Source: Paenibacillus pasadenensis DSM 19293
Lineage (GTDB): Bacteria > Bacillota > Bacilli > Paenibacillales > Paenibacillaceae
NCBI RefSeq assembly: GCF_000422485.1
Contig: NZ_AULW01000036.1
Coordinates: forward strand, 1 to 64,000
DNA: 64,000 nt
Direction of reading: 5' to 3'
The notes beneath the pieces are model-generated. The model searched no databases and had not been told where the DNA came from. It saw only the letters and a program-made list of their open reading frames with translations. Numbering within the stretch: the first letter of the stretch is position 1; every line of letters starts with the position of its first letter. A program made the position numbers and the translations under genes. Shown here in pieces: positions 6,682-15,960 of the stretch.

Positions 6682-8499
6682 ATGTTGAATCCGCTTACGA
6701 GGCAGAGCGTCAAGCTGCAGCTCATCCTTCTGTTCCTGTTCATGGCGCTGCCCATCCTCGGCCTGTTCGCCTACGGCAACATGAAGGCCGAGACGATCAT
6801 GAAGGACAACGTCACCGGCGCCTACGCCGAGCTCAACAAGCAGAACCTGCTCATGATCAACAAGGAAATGGACAGCATCAACCGCATCACGACGACGATC
6901 ATCCAGAATCCGGTGACGCAGCGCATCGTGCCGGGAAGGCGGGAGCCGGTGCTGGACCGGGTCAAGAAATACGCCGAGATGGACAAGCTGCTGCGAGCCT
7001 ACTCGACCGGCACGGACGGCGAGACGCCGGTGTACTACTCCCTGTATGTCTACGATCCTTCAGGCGAATTCTTCTTCGCTCCTTCCATCCAGATGACGCA
7101 GAACGGCGTCTACTTCCTCACGGCCAAGACCAAGCCGGACTGGTTCGACAAGGCCGTGCGGCTCAAGGGGCTCGGCTTCGTCCAGGTGACGGCCACCAAC
7201 ACGGCGTTCGACAAGAGCTCGACGCTCGCCTACGTCCGCGCCGTCAACAACATCGCCGAGGGCAGCGGCGTCATCGGCGTGCTCGTCGCCTACAAGCTGG
7301 AGCACAAGCTCGTCGGCACGATGCGCTCGGTCAGCCTGCCGGGAGGCGACATCAGCCTCGTCGACGAGGCTGGCACGGTCATGAGCAGCACGCTGCCGGA
7401 CCGTCTCGGCACGCGGCTGCAGCTGCCGCCGGCGCTCGCGGAGCAGGCGGCCCATGCGCGCTCGAACCTGCCGGTCCACCTCATCGAGGGGGAACGGATC
7501 TACATGGCGAGCGGCGAGAACAGCCTTCGTCTGCGGCTCATCTACGAAATCCCGCTGCAGGCGATGCTGCAGCAGCAAAGCGAGCTCAAGAACGTCATCC
7601 TGCTCATCTCCGCCGCCTACGTCGCGGTCGGCTGCATCATCATGATCTATTTCTGGCGCTCGCTCATGACGCCGCTGCAGCGGCTGTCGCTGTTCGTCCG
7701 CAAGTACGAGCCGGGCAGGCTGGTGCCGGAGACGCCGGGCCAGTCGCGCAGCGACGAGGTCGGCGTGCTCATCTCGGCCGTGTACGGCATGGCGCGCCGG
7801 CTCAACAGCCTGATCGCCGACAAGTACCAGGCGGACATCCGGCAGAAGGAAGCGCAGCTGCAGATCCTGTACCACCAGATCAACCCGCATCTGCTGTACA
7901 ACACGCTGGAGAGCATCTATTGGAAAAGCTCGCTCGAGGGCCACTCCGAATCCGCGGAAATGATCAAGGACCTGTCCAAGCTGATGAAGATCAGCCTGAG
8001 CCGCGGGCGCGAGCTGATCACGCTCGCGGAGGAGAGCGAGCACGCCGCCGCCTACGTGGCGCTGCAGCGCCGGCGCTACGAGGCGGAGCTGCGCGTGCGC
8101 TGGGACATCCCGGAGGAGCTCGGCTCGGCACTCATCCCCAAGATCACGCTGCAGCCGCTGATCGAGAACGCGATCGTCCACGGCATCAAGCACATGGGCG
8201 AAGACGGCGAGATCGTCGTCGCGGCGCATGCGGACGAGGGCGGAGGCCTGATCGTGACGGTCGGCGACAACGGCTACAAGGCGGTCGACTACGCCTCCAT
8301 CCAGAGCTGGCTGGCCGAGCCGGACAGCTCGCCGTCGATCGGCTACGGCATCCGCAACATCGACCAGCGCATCCGGCTGCAGTTCGGTCCGCGCTATGGA
8401 CTGGCGATCGGCCCGAGAGCGGGCGGAGGCACCGAGGTGCGTTTGCAGCTGCCGCTGCTGGACGAGAACTCGACATCTGGACCACCGAGAGGAGAATGA
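6682..8499 (+). CDS. YesM-type sensor histidine kinase (set 1)
   Basis: Membrane kinase of 605 residues. A hydrophobic segment (about residues 12-35, LILLFLFMALPILGLFAYGN) is followed by a large extracellular sensor region, a second helix (about 297-320, ending IMIYFW), a linker of HAMP character, then a His_kinase domain with QINPHLLYNTLES (phospho-acceptor His403) and a HATPase domain with PLIENAIVHGIKH (Asn496) and GYGIRNIDQRI. The order is that of LytS/YesM kinases, which in Paenibacillus usually sense sugars together with a binding protein. ATG 6682 has GGAGG at 6667-6671; an upstream ATG at 6616 in frame lacks such a site. The stop overlaps the start region of the regulator gene, and a sugar-binding lipoprotein follows, so the three form an operon. 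Confidence 0.9.
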   Translation: MLNPLTRQSVKLQLILLFLFMALPILGLFAYGNMKAETIMKDNVTGAYAELNKQNLLMINKEMDSINRITTTIIQNPVTQRIVPGRREPVLDRVKKYAEMDKLLRAYSTGTDGETPVYYSLYVYDPSGEFFFAPSIQMTQNGVYFLTAKTKPDWFDKAVRLKGLGFVQVTATNTAFDKSSTLAYVRAVNNIAEGSGVIGVLVAYKLEHKLVGTMRSVSLPGGDISLVDEAGTVMSSTLPDRLGTRLQLPPALAEQAAHARSNLPVHLIEGERIYMASGENSLRLRLIYEIPLQAMLQQQSELKNVILLISAAYVAVGCIIMIYFWRSLMTPLQRLSLFVRKYEPGRLVPETPGQSRSDEVGVLISAVYGMARRLNSLIADKYQADIRQKEAQLQILYHQINPHLLYNTLESIYWKSSLEGHSESAEMIKDLSKLMKISLSRGRELITLAEESEHAAAYVALQRRRYEAELRVRWDIPEELGSALIPKITLQPLIENAIVHGIKHMGEDGEIVVAAHADEGGGLIVTVGDNGYKAVDYASIQSWLAEPDSSPSIGYGIRNIDQRIRLQFGPRYGLAIGPRAGGGTEVRLQLPLLDENSTSGPPRGE

Positions 8500-8501
8500 A
8501 C

Positions 8502-9848
8502 ATGCACCGCATCCTGATCGTCGACGACGAGCCGCTCATCTGCAAGGGGCTGTCCAGCCTGCTGGCCGGAGCCGGGCTCGGCATCGAGGACATCCACACC
8601 GCGAGCAACGGCTTCGAGGCGCTCGACTATCTCCGGCTGGAGGAGGTCGACCTGATGATCACCGACATCGGCATGCCGGGCATGAACGGCATCGAGCTGA
8701 TGCATCAGGCCCGGCTCATCAAGCCGTGGGTGCAGACGATCGTCGTCTCCGCGCACGAGACGTTCCAGTACGCGCAGATGGCGATGCGGCTCGGCGCGCG
8801 CGACTACCTCATCAAGCCGCTGAACGCGGCGCAGCTGCTCGACAGCGTGCGCAACGCGCTGCTGCAGGCCGAGCGCCCGGCCGAGAGCGAGCCCGACTAT
8901 GCGGCGAGCCTCGGCGGCCGCTTCGCGCTGCAGGCGCCGGACGGCGAGCCGCGCCGGGCGCTCGAGCGGCTGCTCGCCGGATCGCCCGCCTCGCCGGCGC
9001 AGGCCGCAGAGCTGGCCGACGCCGCCGGACTGCGGGAGACGGGACCCTATTTTGCCGTCATCCGCATCCATCCGGAGTTCGACGCGCGCCCGGACCTGTC
9101 GCCGCGGGACAAGGATCTGCTCGGCTACGCCGTCATGAACCTCTCCACGGAGCTGCTCGGCAAGGACTGGAATCCGGTTCCGATCGCGCTGCCGGACGGG
9201 GAGGTCGGCCTCGTCATCGGCTGGAGCGAGGAGCGCTACGACGACGGGACGGTCAGCAAGATCAACCAGCTCGACATGATCGGACGGAGCCTGCATCATC
9301 ATGCCGACTCGTTCCTGCGGCTCCCGGTGCTCGTCGGCATCAGCCAGATCGCCCGCGGGCCGGATTTCCTCCACTTGCTGGCGGATCAGTCAAGGCGGGC
9401 GCTGGAGTGGCGGATGCGGCATCCGGGGCAGAAGGTATTCTACTACGGCGACTTCAGCTGGAGCGAGGCGGAGGGCGGCTCGGCGAAGCAGCCCGGCGAG
9501 GAGGAGGCTTCCGCCCAGACGAACCGGATCGTCGAGCGCTCCCTGCGCTACATCGAGGACAATTACGCGCAGAAGGGACTGACGCTGCACGAGGTGTCCC
9601 AGCGCGGACATGTCAGTCCCAACTACCTCAGCTATCTGTTCAAGAAGAATACCGGCTACAACCTGTGGGAATACGTCATCAAGCTGCGGATGGAGGAAGG
9701 ACGCCGGCTGCTGCTGACGACCGATCTGAGGCGATACGAGGTGGCGGAGCGGGTCGGCTACGAATCGCCGGAGCATTTCAGCAAGATCTTCAAGAAGTAC
9801 TACGGCTACAGCCCGAGCGAGCTGAAAAAGGAAAGCCAAGGCAAGTAA
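8502..9848 (+). CDS. YesN-type response regulator with AraC DNA-binding domain (set 1)
   Basis: A 448-residue cytoplasmic regulator. The receiver domain starts RILIVDDEP and has the phosphorylation site MITDIGMPG (Asp55) and the Lys of LIKPLN. A variable middle region of about 200 residues follows, then a C-terminal AraC double helix-turn-helix with VSQRGHVSPNYLSYLFKK and VAERVGYESPEHFSKIFKKY, ending GYSPSELKK. It should bind promoters of sugar-use genes after phosphorylation by the kinase encoded just upstream. Two starts are possible: ATG 8496, overlapping the kinase stop, or ATG 8502. I chose 8502 because the GAGAGGAG ribosome binding site ends at 8494, leaving 7 bases. The binding protein gene follows after 32 bases. 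Confidence 0.9.
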   Translation: MHRILIVDDEPLICKGLSSLLAGAGLGIEDIHTASNGFEALDYLRLEEVDLMITDIGMPGMNGIELMHQARLIKPWVQTIVVSAHETFQYAQMAMRLGARDYLIKPLNAAQLLDSVRNALLQAERPAESEPDYAASLGGRFALQAPDGEPRRALERLLAGSPASPAQAAELADAAGLRETGPYFAVIRIHPEFDARPDLSPRDKDLLGYAVMNLSTELLGKDWNPVPIALPDGEVGLVIGWSEERYDDGTVSKINQLDMIGRSLHHHADSFLRLPVLVGISQIARGPDFLHLLADQSRRALEWRMRHPGQKVFYYGDFSWSEAEGGSAKQPGEEEASAQTNRIVERSLRYIEDNYAQKGLTLHEVSQRGHVSPNYLSYLFKKNTGYNLWEYVIKLRMEEGRRLLLTTDLRRYEVAERVGYESPEHFSKIFKKYYGYSPSELKKESQGK

Positions 9849-9880
9849 CCGAGCAAGGCAAAAAAGGGGGGGGGCTGCGC

Positions 9881-11350
9881 ATGCGCAAGTCGACCGCGCT
9901 CATCAGCTGCCTGATGGCGGCGGCGCTGCTGTCCGGCTGCAGCGGAGACAATGCCGCCAGCGGCGGCTCCGGCCATGCCGCGACGGGCGGCAGCGGAGGA
10001 GGAACGGCGGTGCGGCAGCCGCATGCGAGCGGCGGCGGCGCCCCGGCGCCGGCCGAAGAGGACATCAAAGACAAGAAGATCACGATCAGCATCTACTATC
10101 CGCTGCCGGACCAAGCGGAGAAGCGCAAGGCCGAAGACGACAAGATCGCCCGCTTCCAGCGGGAATATCCGAACGTCACGATCAACAAGAGCGACTGGCA
10201 CTACAATGTCGACGAGATCGGCGTGAAGATGGCGGCCAGCGAGGCGCCGACGTTCTTCAACACGTTCGCGACGGAAGCCGGCTTCCTCGTGCAGCGCGGC
10301 TGGGCGGCGGACATCACCGAGCTGTGGCATGGCTACGAGCGCAAGGACGACATCAATCCGACGCTGCAAAGCCAGTTCATCCAGGACGGCAAGGTGTTCG
10401 GCATCGTGCAGAACGGCTATTCCACCTCGACCATCGTCAACAAGAAGCTGCTCGCCGACAAAAGCGTGGCCGCCCCGTCGTATGACTGGACTTGGGACGA
10501 CATGCTGAACACGGCCGAGGCGGTGGCGGATCCGGGGAAAGGCATCTCGGGAATCGCCCTGATGGGCAAAGGCAACGAATCCGGCTGGAACTGGACCAAC
10601 TTCCTGTTCGAAGCCGGCGGCCAGATCCAGGCCGTCGAAGGCGGCAAGGTGACGGCGGCGTTCAACTCCGATTCCGCCGTGAGGGCGCTGCAGTTCTATC
10701 AGAAGCTGCGCTGGGAAGCGAACGCCATTCCGAAGGACTGGGCGCTCGGCTGGGACGACGCGGTCGGCGCGTTCGCGCAGGGACGAACCGCGATGGTCAT
10801 CGCCGGCGCGGAAGGCGTGCTCGACCAGGCGCTCAACCAGGGCGGGCTCAAGCCGGGCGACGTGGCTACCTATCCCATGCCGGCGGCCCAGGCCGGAGGC
10901 AAGCATACGGGCGTCATGGGCGGCGACTATCTGGTCATCAACCCCAACGCCAGCAAGGACGAGCAGGAGATGGCGTTCCGCTACATCACGTACGACTATT
11001 TCTCCGACAACTATCTGACCGCCGTCGAGAAGGACATCCAGGCGCGCCGGGCGGAAGGCAAGTACTACATTCCCCCGCAGATGAGCTACTACAAGAACGA
11101 TTCGGAATACGGCCGGAAGCTCAAGTCGATCTACGACAACTACGACAACGTGTACAAGTACGATCCGGAGTCGACGAAGCGGATGGACGGCAAGCCGGAA
11201 GCCCAGTACAACACGCAGGAATACTACGGCGCGATGACCGGCATCATCCAGGAGGTGTTCTCCCAAAAGGACGTCGACCTGAAGGCGAAGCTGGACGAGG
11301 CGGCCGCGATGATGCAGGCCAAGTATTACGACGCCATCCATGTCCGCTGA
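9881..11350 (+). CDS. Extracellular solute-binding lipoprotein, family 1 (set 1)
   Basis: This 489-residue lipoprotein has a signal peptide ending LLSGC (lipidation Cys at about residue 20) and a Gly/Ser/Ala-rich linker, then a type-1 sugar-binding fold beginning KKITISIYYPLPDQ. Further landmarks are DKIARFQREYPNV, GKVFGIVQNGYSTS and YDWTWDDM, which match carbohydrate ABC binding proteins. GGGGGGGG lies just before ATG 9881. No permease or ATPase gene is next to it: the gene ends in a terminator and an unrelated permease of another family follows. It may therefore serve mainly as the sensing partner of the upstream kinase, or share a transporter encoded elsewhere. The ligand cannot be read from the sequence. 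Confidence 0.88.
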   Translation: MRKSTALISCLMAAALLSGCSGDNAASGGSGHAATGGSGGGTAVRQPHASGGGAPAPAEEDIKDKKITISIYYPLPDQAEKRKAEDDKIARFQREYPNVTINKSDWHYNVDEIGVKMAASEAPTFFNTFATEAGFLVQRGWAADITELWHGYERKDDINPTLQSQFIQDGKVFGIVQNGYSTSTIVNKKLLADKSVAAPSYDWTWDDMLNTAEAVADPGKGISGIALMGKGNESGWNWTNFLFEAGGQIQAVEGGKVTAAFNSDSAVRALQFYQKLRWEANAIPKDWALGWDDAVGAFAQGRTAMVIAGAEGVLDQALNQGGLKPGDVATYPMPAAQAGGKHTGVMGGDYLVINPNASKDEQEMAFRYITYDYFSDNYLTAVEKDIQARRAEGKYYIPPQMSYYKNDSEYGRKLKSIYDNYDNVYKYDPESTKRMDGKPEAQYNTQEYYGAMTGIIQEVFSQKDVDLKAKLDEAAAMMQAKYYDAIHVR

Positions 11351-11355
11351 TCGCC

Positions 11356-11396
11356 GGGGGCCGGGTCTGCACAGGAGCAGATCGGGCTTCTTTTTT
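11356..11396 (+). terminator. Terminator of sensor set 1
   Basis: CCGGGTCTGC and GCAGATCGGG pair at 8 of 10 positions around ACAGGA, followed by CTTCTTTTTT. It lies directly after the binding-protein stop. Confidence 0.6.
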
Positions 11397-11456
11397 CGGC
11401 CGATCGGCCGCTTCGCATCGACAGCGCGGCCTGCATCGGTAATAATGTAGAGAAGC

Positions 11457-11502
11457 CTGGCGCGCATCGCGGCCTACCCGGTCCTGACGCGATGCGCGCC
11501 AG
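11457..11502 (+). promoter_or_regulatory. Perfect 15-bp inverted repeat in the leader of the AI-2E-family gene
   Basis: CTGGCGCGCATCGCG (11457-11471) and CGCGATGCGCGCCAG (11488-11502) are exact reverse complements around a 16-base loop. No T run follows, so this is not a standard terminator. It ends 31 bases before ATG 11534, downstream of an AT-rich TAATAAT (11440-11446) that could be a -10 box. It could act as an RNA leader structure or as an operator. Confidence 0.7.
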
Positions 11503-11533
11503 CACGAGAACCTTCACGTAAAAGAGGGAAGTC

Positions 11534-12553
11534 ATGGAATCGTTGCGCGCTTTTTTTGCTGCACCTGCCGTCCGCAGGATCGTCGTCCTGCTGCTGCTCG
11601 TCGGACTGCTCTACAGCCTCCGGCACATGCTCAATCTGATCCTGCTGCTGTTTCTCGTCACGTATGTGATGAACCGGCTGCAAGGACTCGTCACCCGATG
11701 GATCAACAAGGCGGTGCCCGTGCATCCGATCGTCGTCGCGGTGCTGCTGTACGTGCTCCTGCTCTCCGGTCTCGCCTGGGGCATCTCCAACTATGTGCCG
11801 CAGCTCGTCACCCAGGGCCGGGACATGATCAATACGATCATCCGCTTCCTCAACTCCACGGAGGGCAACGACATCTCGAAGCGCTTGTCCGAGGAGCTGG
11901 AGAAGATCGACTACAAGACGTATGTCGACCAGGCGTTCCTGTATCTCGGCAAGATCGGCAAGATGCTGGAGCTCGTGCTGATCGTCATCCTGCTCAGCTT
12001 CTTCTTCCTGCTGCAAAAGACCAAGATCCGCGCGTTCACGCAAAAGTTCCAGAAGAGCAAGATCGGTTGGATCTACGACGAGATCGCCTATTTCTCCGAG
12101 CGCTTCGTCTCCTCGTTCGGCAAGGTCATCGAGGTCCAGCTCGTCATCGCGCTGTTCAACACCGTGTTCACGATGCTCGGCCTGTGGATCATGGGCTATC
12201 CGTACCTGTTCGCGCTGACGATCATCGTGTTCCTGCTGAGCCTCGTTCCGGTGGCGGGCGTCATCATCTCGTTCGTGCCGATCAGCATCATCGGCTATCA
12301 GGCAGGAGGCATCACGCTCGTGTTGTGGGTCATCGTCATGATCCTGCTCATCCACGCGCTGGAGGCGTACGTCCTCAATCCGAGGCTGATGGCGTCCAAG
12401 ACGAAGCTGCCGATGTTCTATACGTTCGTCATCCTCGTCTTCTCGCAGCATTACTTCGGCATCTGGGGGCTCATCATCGGCATCCCGGTCTTCATGTTCG
12501 TGCTGGATATCCTGCATGTTCCGCTCGGCGAGGAGAAGAACAAAGAAGCGTGA
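11534..12553 (+). CDS. AI-2E family transporter (TqsA/YdiK-like permease)
   Basis: A 339-residue polytopic membrane protein of the AI-2E exporter family (PF01594). An early helix pair (IVVLLLLVGLLYSL, LILLLFLVTYVMNRL) leads to an amphipathic region (VTQGRDMINTIIRFLNS), then a cluster of C-terminal helices including LIVILLSFFFLLQK, FALTIIVFLLSLVPVAGVI and the family phrase EAYVLNPRLM. The tail is Lys/Glu-rich. Members export autoinducer-2, act as sodium/proton antiporters, or have no known substrate; nothing here decides which. The gene stands alone between two terminators. GAGGG lies 7-11 bases before ATG 11534. Confidence 0.88.
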   Translation: MESLRAFFAAPAVRRIVVLLLLVGLLYSLRHMLNLILLLFLVTYVMNRLQGLVTRWINKAVPVHPIVVAVLLYVLLLSGLAWGISNYVPQLVTQGRDMINTIIRFLNSTEGNDISKRLSEELEKIDYKTYVDQAFLYLGKIGKMLELVLIVILLSFFFLLQKTKIRAFTQKFQKSKIGWIYDEIAYFSERFVSSFGKVIEVQLVIALFNTVFTMLGLWIMGYPYLFALTIIVFLLSLVPVAGVIISFVPISIIGYQAGGITLVLWVIVMILLIHALEAYVLNPRLMASKTKLPMFYTFVILVFSQHYFGIWGLIIGIPVFMFVLDILHVPLGEEKNKEA

Positions 12554-12597
12554 CAGCCGGAACAAGCGGCTTCTCGCAAGCCCGGCCGATTGGAATG

Positions 12598-12634
12598 GAA
12601 AGCCTGTCCGACTTCGTTCGGATGGGCTTTTTTT
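12598..12634 (+). terminator. Terminator of the AI-2E-family gene
   Basis: AAAGCC..TCCGA and TCGGA.GGGCTTT form a stem around CTTCGT followed by TTTTTTT. It lies 45 bases after the stop. Confidence 0.85.
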
Positions 12635-12930
12635 GTCGTTCTAGATCAAGGGAAGCGTAGGAAATCAAGAGGCGGAACAACGTTCGGCGGGGGAAATATC
12701 TTATCGAAAAAGGGGGAGATTTTCCCTCCTTTTTTTCACTATTCGCAATCGTTTGATACTTTCCCACTTTTTCTGATAGATACGCGCTGATTCTAGGAAA
12801 TGGGAAGGAAATAGCGGAAAAAGATGCGAAAATGGACCTCGTATCCAGCTCGAGAGACAAGGGAGGGACAGGCACGGGCAAGGCGCAGACAGGCAAGTCG
12901 CGAATTCATTCTTCCCCCAATCTTCCGCAG
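12635..12930 (+). other. Leader/promoter region of the chitinase gene
   Basis: This stretch has no gene. It holds an A/T-flanked imperfect hairpin (AAAAAGGGGGA, then TCCCTCCTTTTT, at 12707-12746). A CGATTGC-like phrase at about 12739-12752 (minus strand) matches the catabolite-control (cre) consensus at only 7 of 10 fixed positions. No clear sigma-A promoter stands out. The chitinase ribosome binding site is at 12929-12938. Confidence 0.35.
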
Positions 12931-12942
12931 AGGTGATCGAGG

Positions 12943-15909
12943 TTGAACAGACGATGGAAACAGAACGTTGCCGCAAAGCTAGCCTCTCTTTTATGCTTGA
13001 CCTTGCTCGCAGGGCTCATCTCCCTGCCGGCATCCGCAACCGCGGCCGAAGGCCCGCCTCCGCCGCCGACGAATCTGCAGGTGTCGGAAATTACAGGACG
13101 GACCGCCATGCTGAGCTGGGATCTCAACGACCGGCATGATCCAGACAAGGGGTATGACATCTATGTGACCAAAGACAAGACAAGGCCGGACGGCGGCTTC
13201 GGCTACCAAGGCTGGTTCGCAGCTCCGCCGGTCAAGCTCGGCGGACTGGAGCCCGAAACCGAGTACACGTTCTACATCCGGCAGGCAAGCGTTTCCGGCT
13301 CCAGTGTGCCGAGCGAGCGGATCACCTTCACGACGGCAGCCGATACGGCGACCGTTCCGCCTGCTCCGCTCAAAAAGCCTCATCAGCCGAGAGTGACGGA
13401 AGTCACGTACGAGTCGCTGACGGTTAAGTTTGAAAACGTTCCCGGAGCGGACGGATATGACGTCTACAGCCGTACGAGCTGGCTGGGAGGCATCTGGAAC
13501 GGCTCCGGCACCTACAAGCTGGACGCCTCGACGCTGACGGTCGGGCAAGAAGTCTATTTGCAGGTCGCCGCGCAGGATTCGACGAAAGCTCGGCCGAACT
13601 CTCCGAAAAGCGATCCGGTTCGATTGATCTGGGGCCAGCTGGACGCTCCGAAGGACGTGCAGGTCGTCACGGCGACGAAGTCCGAGGTCACGCTCGGCTG
13701 GGCGACCGTGACAGGCGCGACGTATTATGAAATTTTCGAAGGCGGCAACCTTCTCGGCACCTCGGCGGAGCCGCGCTATCTGGCGACGGGGCTGAAGACG
13801 AGCCAGCCGTACTCCTTCACGGTCGTGGCCAAAAATGATCTGTGGACTTCTCCGACGAGCGCCCAAGTCAAGGCGACGCCGGGCCACAACTACAATCTCG
13901 TCTACTACTATGCTTCGTGGGCTCGCGGCGAAAGCGGCCGCAACTTCCAGCCATCCGACATCGATACGAGCCAGCTGACGCATATCAATTACGCGTTCGC
14001 GGACGTCTGCTGGGGCGGATACGGCGAAAGCGGCAGGGAATGCCGGAATCCGGAAATCGCCGACCAATCCGGCTATGTGTTCGACGGCAGCATGGTGCTC
14101 GGCGCGCCGGCCGACGACATGCCGAACTTCGCCGAACTCCGGACGATGAAGCAGCAGAACCCGGACTTCAAGCTGATGGTTTCCGCCGGCGGCTGGAGCT
14201 GGTCCAAGTATTTCTCCAAGCTCGCCGCTACGGAAGAGACCCGTCTGACGTTCGCTCAAACCGCGCTGCAATACCTGCGCAGCTACGGCTTCGACGGACT
14301 CGACATCGACTGGGAATACCCGGTCGAGGGCGGGGAGGACGACAACTACCGAAGCCCCGATGATCCCCAGAACTTCACGCTGCTCATGAAGACGCTGCGC
14401 GAGACGCTGGACGCCGCCGGGCAGAAGGACGGCAAATACTATCTGCTGACCATCGCCTCGGGACAAGGCGACAACTTCACGCGCAACGCCGACTTCACGA
14501 ATTCCGTGCGCTACCTCGACTTCGTCAACATCATGGCCTACGACTACAGCGGCGGCTGGCACAGCTCCGCCTACCACAACGCGCCGCTCTACTATGATCC
14601 GGCCAACAAGCAATCGACCGCTCCGCGCAACAATGTGGCGGGCGGAATATCCGGACATTTGAACAACGGCGTGCCGAACTACAAGCTCGTTATGGGCGTG
14701 CCGTCCTATGGCAACGGCTGGATCGGCTGCGCGGGCGAGTACGGAGCATGCGCCTCTCCGTCCACGGACGGTACATGGGAAGCGGGCAAGTTCGATTTCA
14801 CCGATCTGGAAGAGAATTACGTAACCAAGTCCACCTACAAGCGGCATTGGAACGACAAGGCCAAAGTGCCTTATCTGTTCAACGAAGAAACAGGCGCCTT
14901 CATCTCCTATGACGACGAGGAATCCATCACGTACAAGGCGATCCATGTGCGGGCGCAAAACCTGGCCGGCATGATGAACTGGGAGATATCCGGCGACCGC
15001 AACCGGACGCTGACGACACGGATCTTCGAGGAGCTGCCGATCTACGGCAATCCGAGCCAGGCTCATCCGGAGCCGACGCCGACGCCTGAGCCAACGTCGA
15101 CACCGACACCGACGCCAACGCCAACGTCGACCGCGACGCCGACGCCTGAGCCAACGTCGACCACGACACCGACGCCAACGTCGACCGCGACGCCGACGCC
15201 TGAGCCAACGTCGACGCCAACGCCAACGCCAACGTCGACCACGACTCCAGCGCCGCCGATTTACTGGACGCCGACGCCGACTCCGACTCCGTCGTCTTCG
15301 CCGAGCGCAACTCCAGCTCCAAGCGCAACTCCGGCGCCAAGCGCGACACCGTCTCCGACGCCAGCCGTCGAGACGCCTAAGGATGCCGTCGGCCACTGGG
15401 CACAGAACGATATCGTCAAAGCCATCCAGCTCGGCATCTTCCAGGGCTACCCGGACGGGACATTCCAGCCGGACGGCAAGACGACCCGCGCCATGCTGGC
15501 CGTCATGCTGAGCCGCCTGCTGCCTCCTCCAAGCGCAGCCGCGCCGGCGCCGTTCAAGGATGCCGCGTCCTTCCCGGCCTGGTCGGCCGATGCGATCGCC
15601 CAGATCAAGGCCCTTGGCCTGATCCAAGGCTATGAAGACGGGACGTTCCGCCCGAATCGAGAGATTACGAGAGCGGAGCTGCTGACGCTGCTCGCTCGCG
15701 CCGCCGACCTGAAAGCCGCAGCGGCAAGCAAGACCTCCTTCGCGGACGACAGCCTGATTCCGATGTGGGCCAAGCCGGCCGTCCAAGCCGCAGCCGAACA
15801 TGGCCTGCTGACCGGACGGGACGGCAACAAGTTCGATCCGAACGCCGTCGCGACGCGCGCGGAAACGGCCGCGCTCGTGCTCCGGTTCCTGAGCGAGCTG
15901 ACGAAATAA
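12943..15909 (+). CDS. Secreted GH18 chitinase with fibronectin III and S-layer homology domains
   Basis: This 988-residue exported enzyme breaks beta-1,4 GlcNAc links. It has a signal peptide (about 1-35, ending SATAAEG), three fibronectin type III modules (about 38-310), a GH18 catalytic barrel (about 315-700), a Thr-Pro-rich linker (about 709-811) and three SLH domains (about 812-988). The active-site signature DGLDIDWE ends in the catalytic acid Glu458; VNIMAYDYSG and GMMNWEISGD are further family motifs. SLH domains should hold it at the cell wall. Start is TTG 12943, since AGAGGTGAT at 12929-12937 is an almost ideal ribosome binding site; another frame has an ATG at 12933 but encodes nothing similar. 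The NgcE-like importer and the GH3 hexosaminidase in this window could use its products. Confidence 0.95.
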   Translation: MNRRWKQNVAAKLASLLCLTLLAGLISLPASATAAEGPPPPPTNLQVSEITGRTAMLSWDLNDRHDPDKGYDIYVTKDKTRPDGGFGYQGWFAAPPVKLGGLEPETEYTFYIRQASVSGSSVPSERITFTTAADTATVPPAPLKKPHQPRVTEVTYESLTVKFENVPGADGYDVYSRTSWLGGIWNGSGTYKLDASTLTVGQEVYLQVAAQDSTKARPNSPKSDPVRLIWGQLDAPKDVQVVTATKSEVTLGWATVTGATYYEIFEGGNLLGTSAEPRYLATGLKTSQPYSFTVVAKNDLWTSPTSAQVKATPGHNYNLVYYYASWARGESGRNFQPSDIDTSQLTHINYAFADVCWGGYGESGRECRNPEIADQSGYVFDGSMVLGAPADDMPNFAELRTMKQQNPDFKLMVSAGGWSWSKYFSKLAATEETRLTFAQTALQYLRSYGFDGLDIDWEYPVEGGEDDNYRSPDDPQNFTLLMKTLRETLDAAGQKDGKYYLLTIASGQGDNFTRNADFTNSVRYLDFVNIMAYDYSGGWHSSAYHNAPLYYDPANKQSTAPRNNVAGGISGHLNNGVPNYKLVMGVPSYGNGWIGCAGEYGACASPSTDGTWEAGKFDFTDLEENYVTKSTYKRHWNDKAKVPYLFNEETGAFISYDDEESITYKAIHVRAQNLAGMMNWEISGDRNRTLTTRIFEELPIYGNPSQAHPEPTPTPEPTSTPTPTPTPTSTATPTPEPTSTTTPTPTSTATPTPEPTSTPTPTPTSTTTPAPPIYWTPTPTPTPSSSPSATPAPSATPAPSATPSPTPAVETPKDAVGHWAQNDIVKAIQLGIFQGYPDGTFQPDGKTTRAMLAVMLSRLLPPPSAAAPAPFKDAASFPAWSADAIAQIKALGLIQGYEDGTFRPNREITRAELLTLLARAADLKAAAASKTSFADDSLIPMWAKPAVQAAAEHGLLTGRDGNKFDPNAVATRAETAALVLRFLSELTK
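15064..15370 (+). repeat. Thr-Pro linker minisatellite inside the chitinase gene
   Basis: Short in-frame repeats (CCAACGTCGACC, ACGCCGACGCCTGAG and variants) encode TPTPEPTST-type units joining the catalytic domain to the SLH domains. Several 27-45 bp blocks are near copies, so the unit count is probably variable between strains. Confidence 0.8.
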
Positions 15910-15923
15910 GATCATGAACGTGA

Positions 15924-15960
15924 AAGGGACGAGGCCTCGACAGGGGCTCTCGTCCTTTTC
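15924..15960 (+). terminator. Terminator of the chitinase gene
   Basis: GGACGAG and CTCGTCC pair around a 15-base loop, followed by TTTTC. It starts 15 bases after the stop. Confidence 0.7.

Noticed and set aside
12739-12752. cre site before the chitinase
   Set aside because: Only 7 of 10 fixed positions match, and the outer TG is missing.
12991-15915. 974-residue minus-strand open frame
   Set aside because: Antisense shadow of the chitinase gene, which has a full set of GH18, FnIII and SLH motifs.
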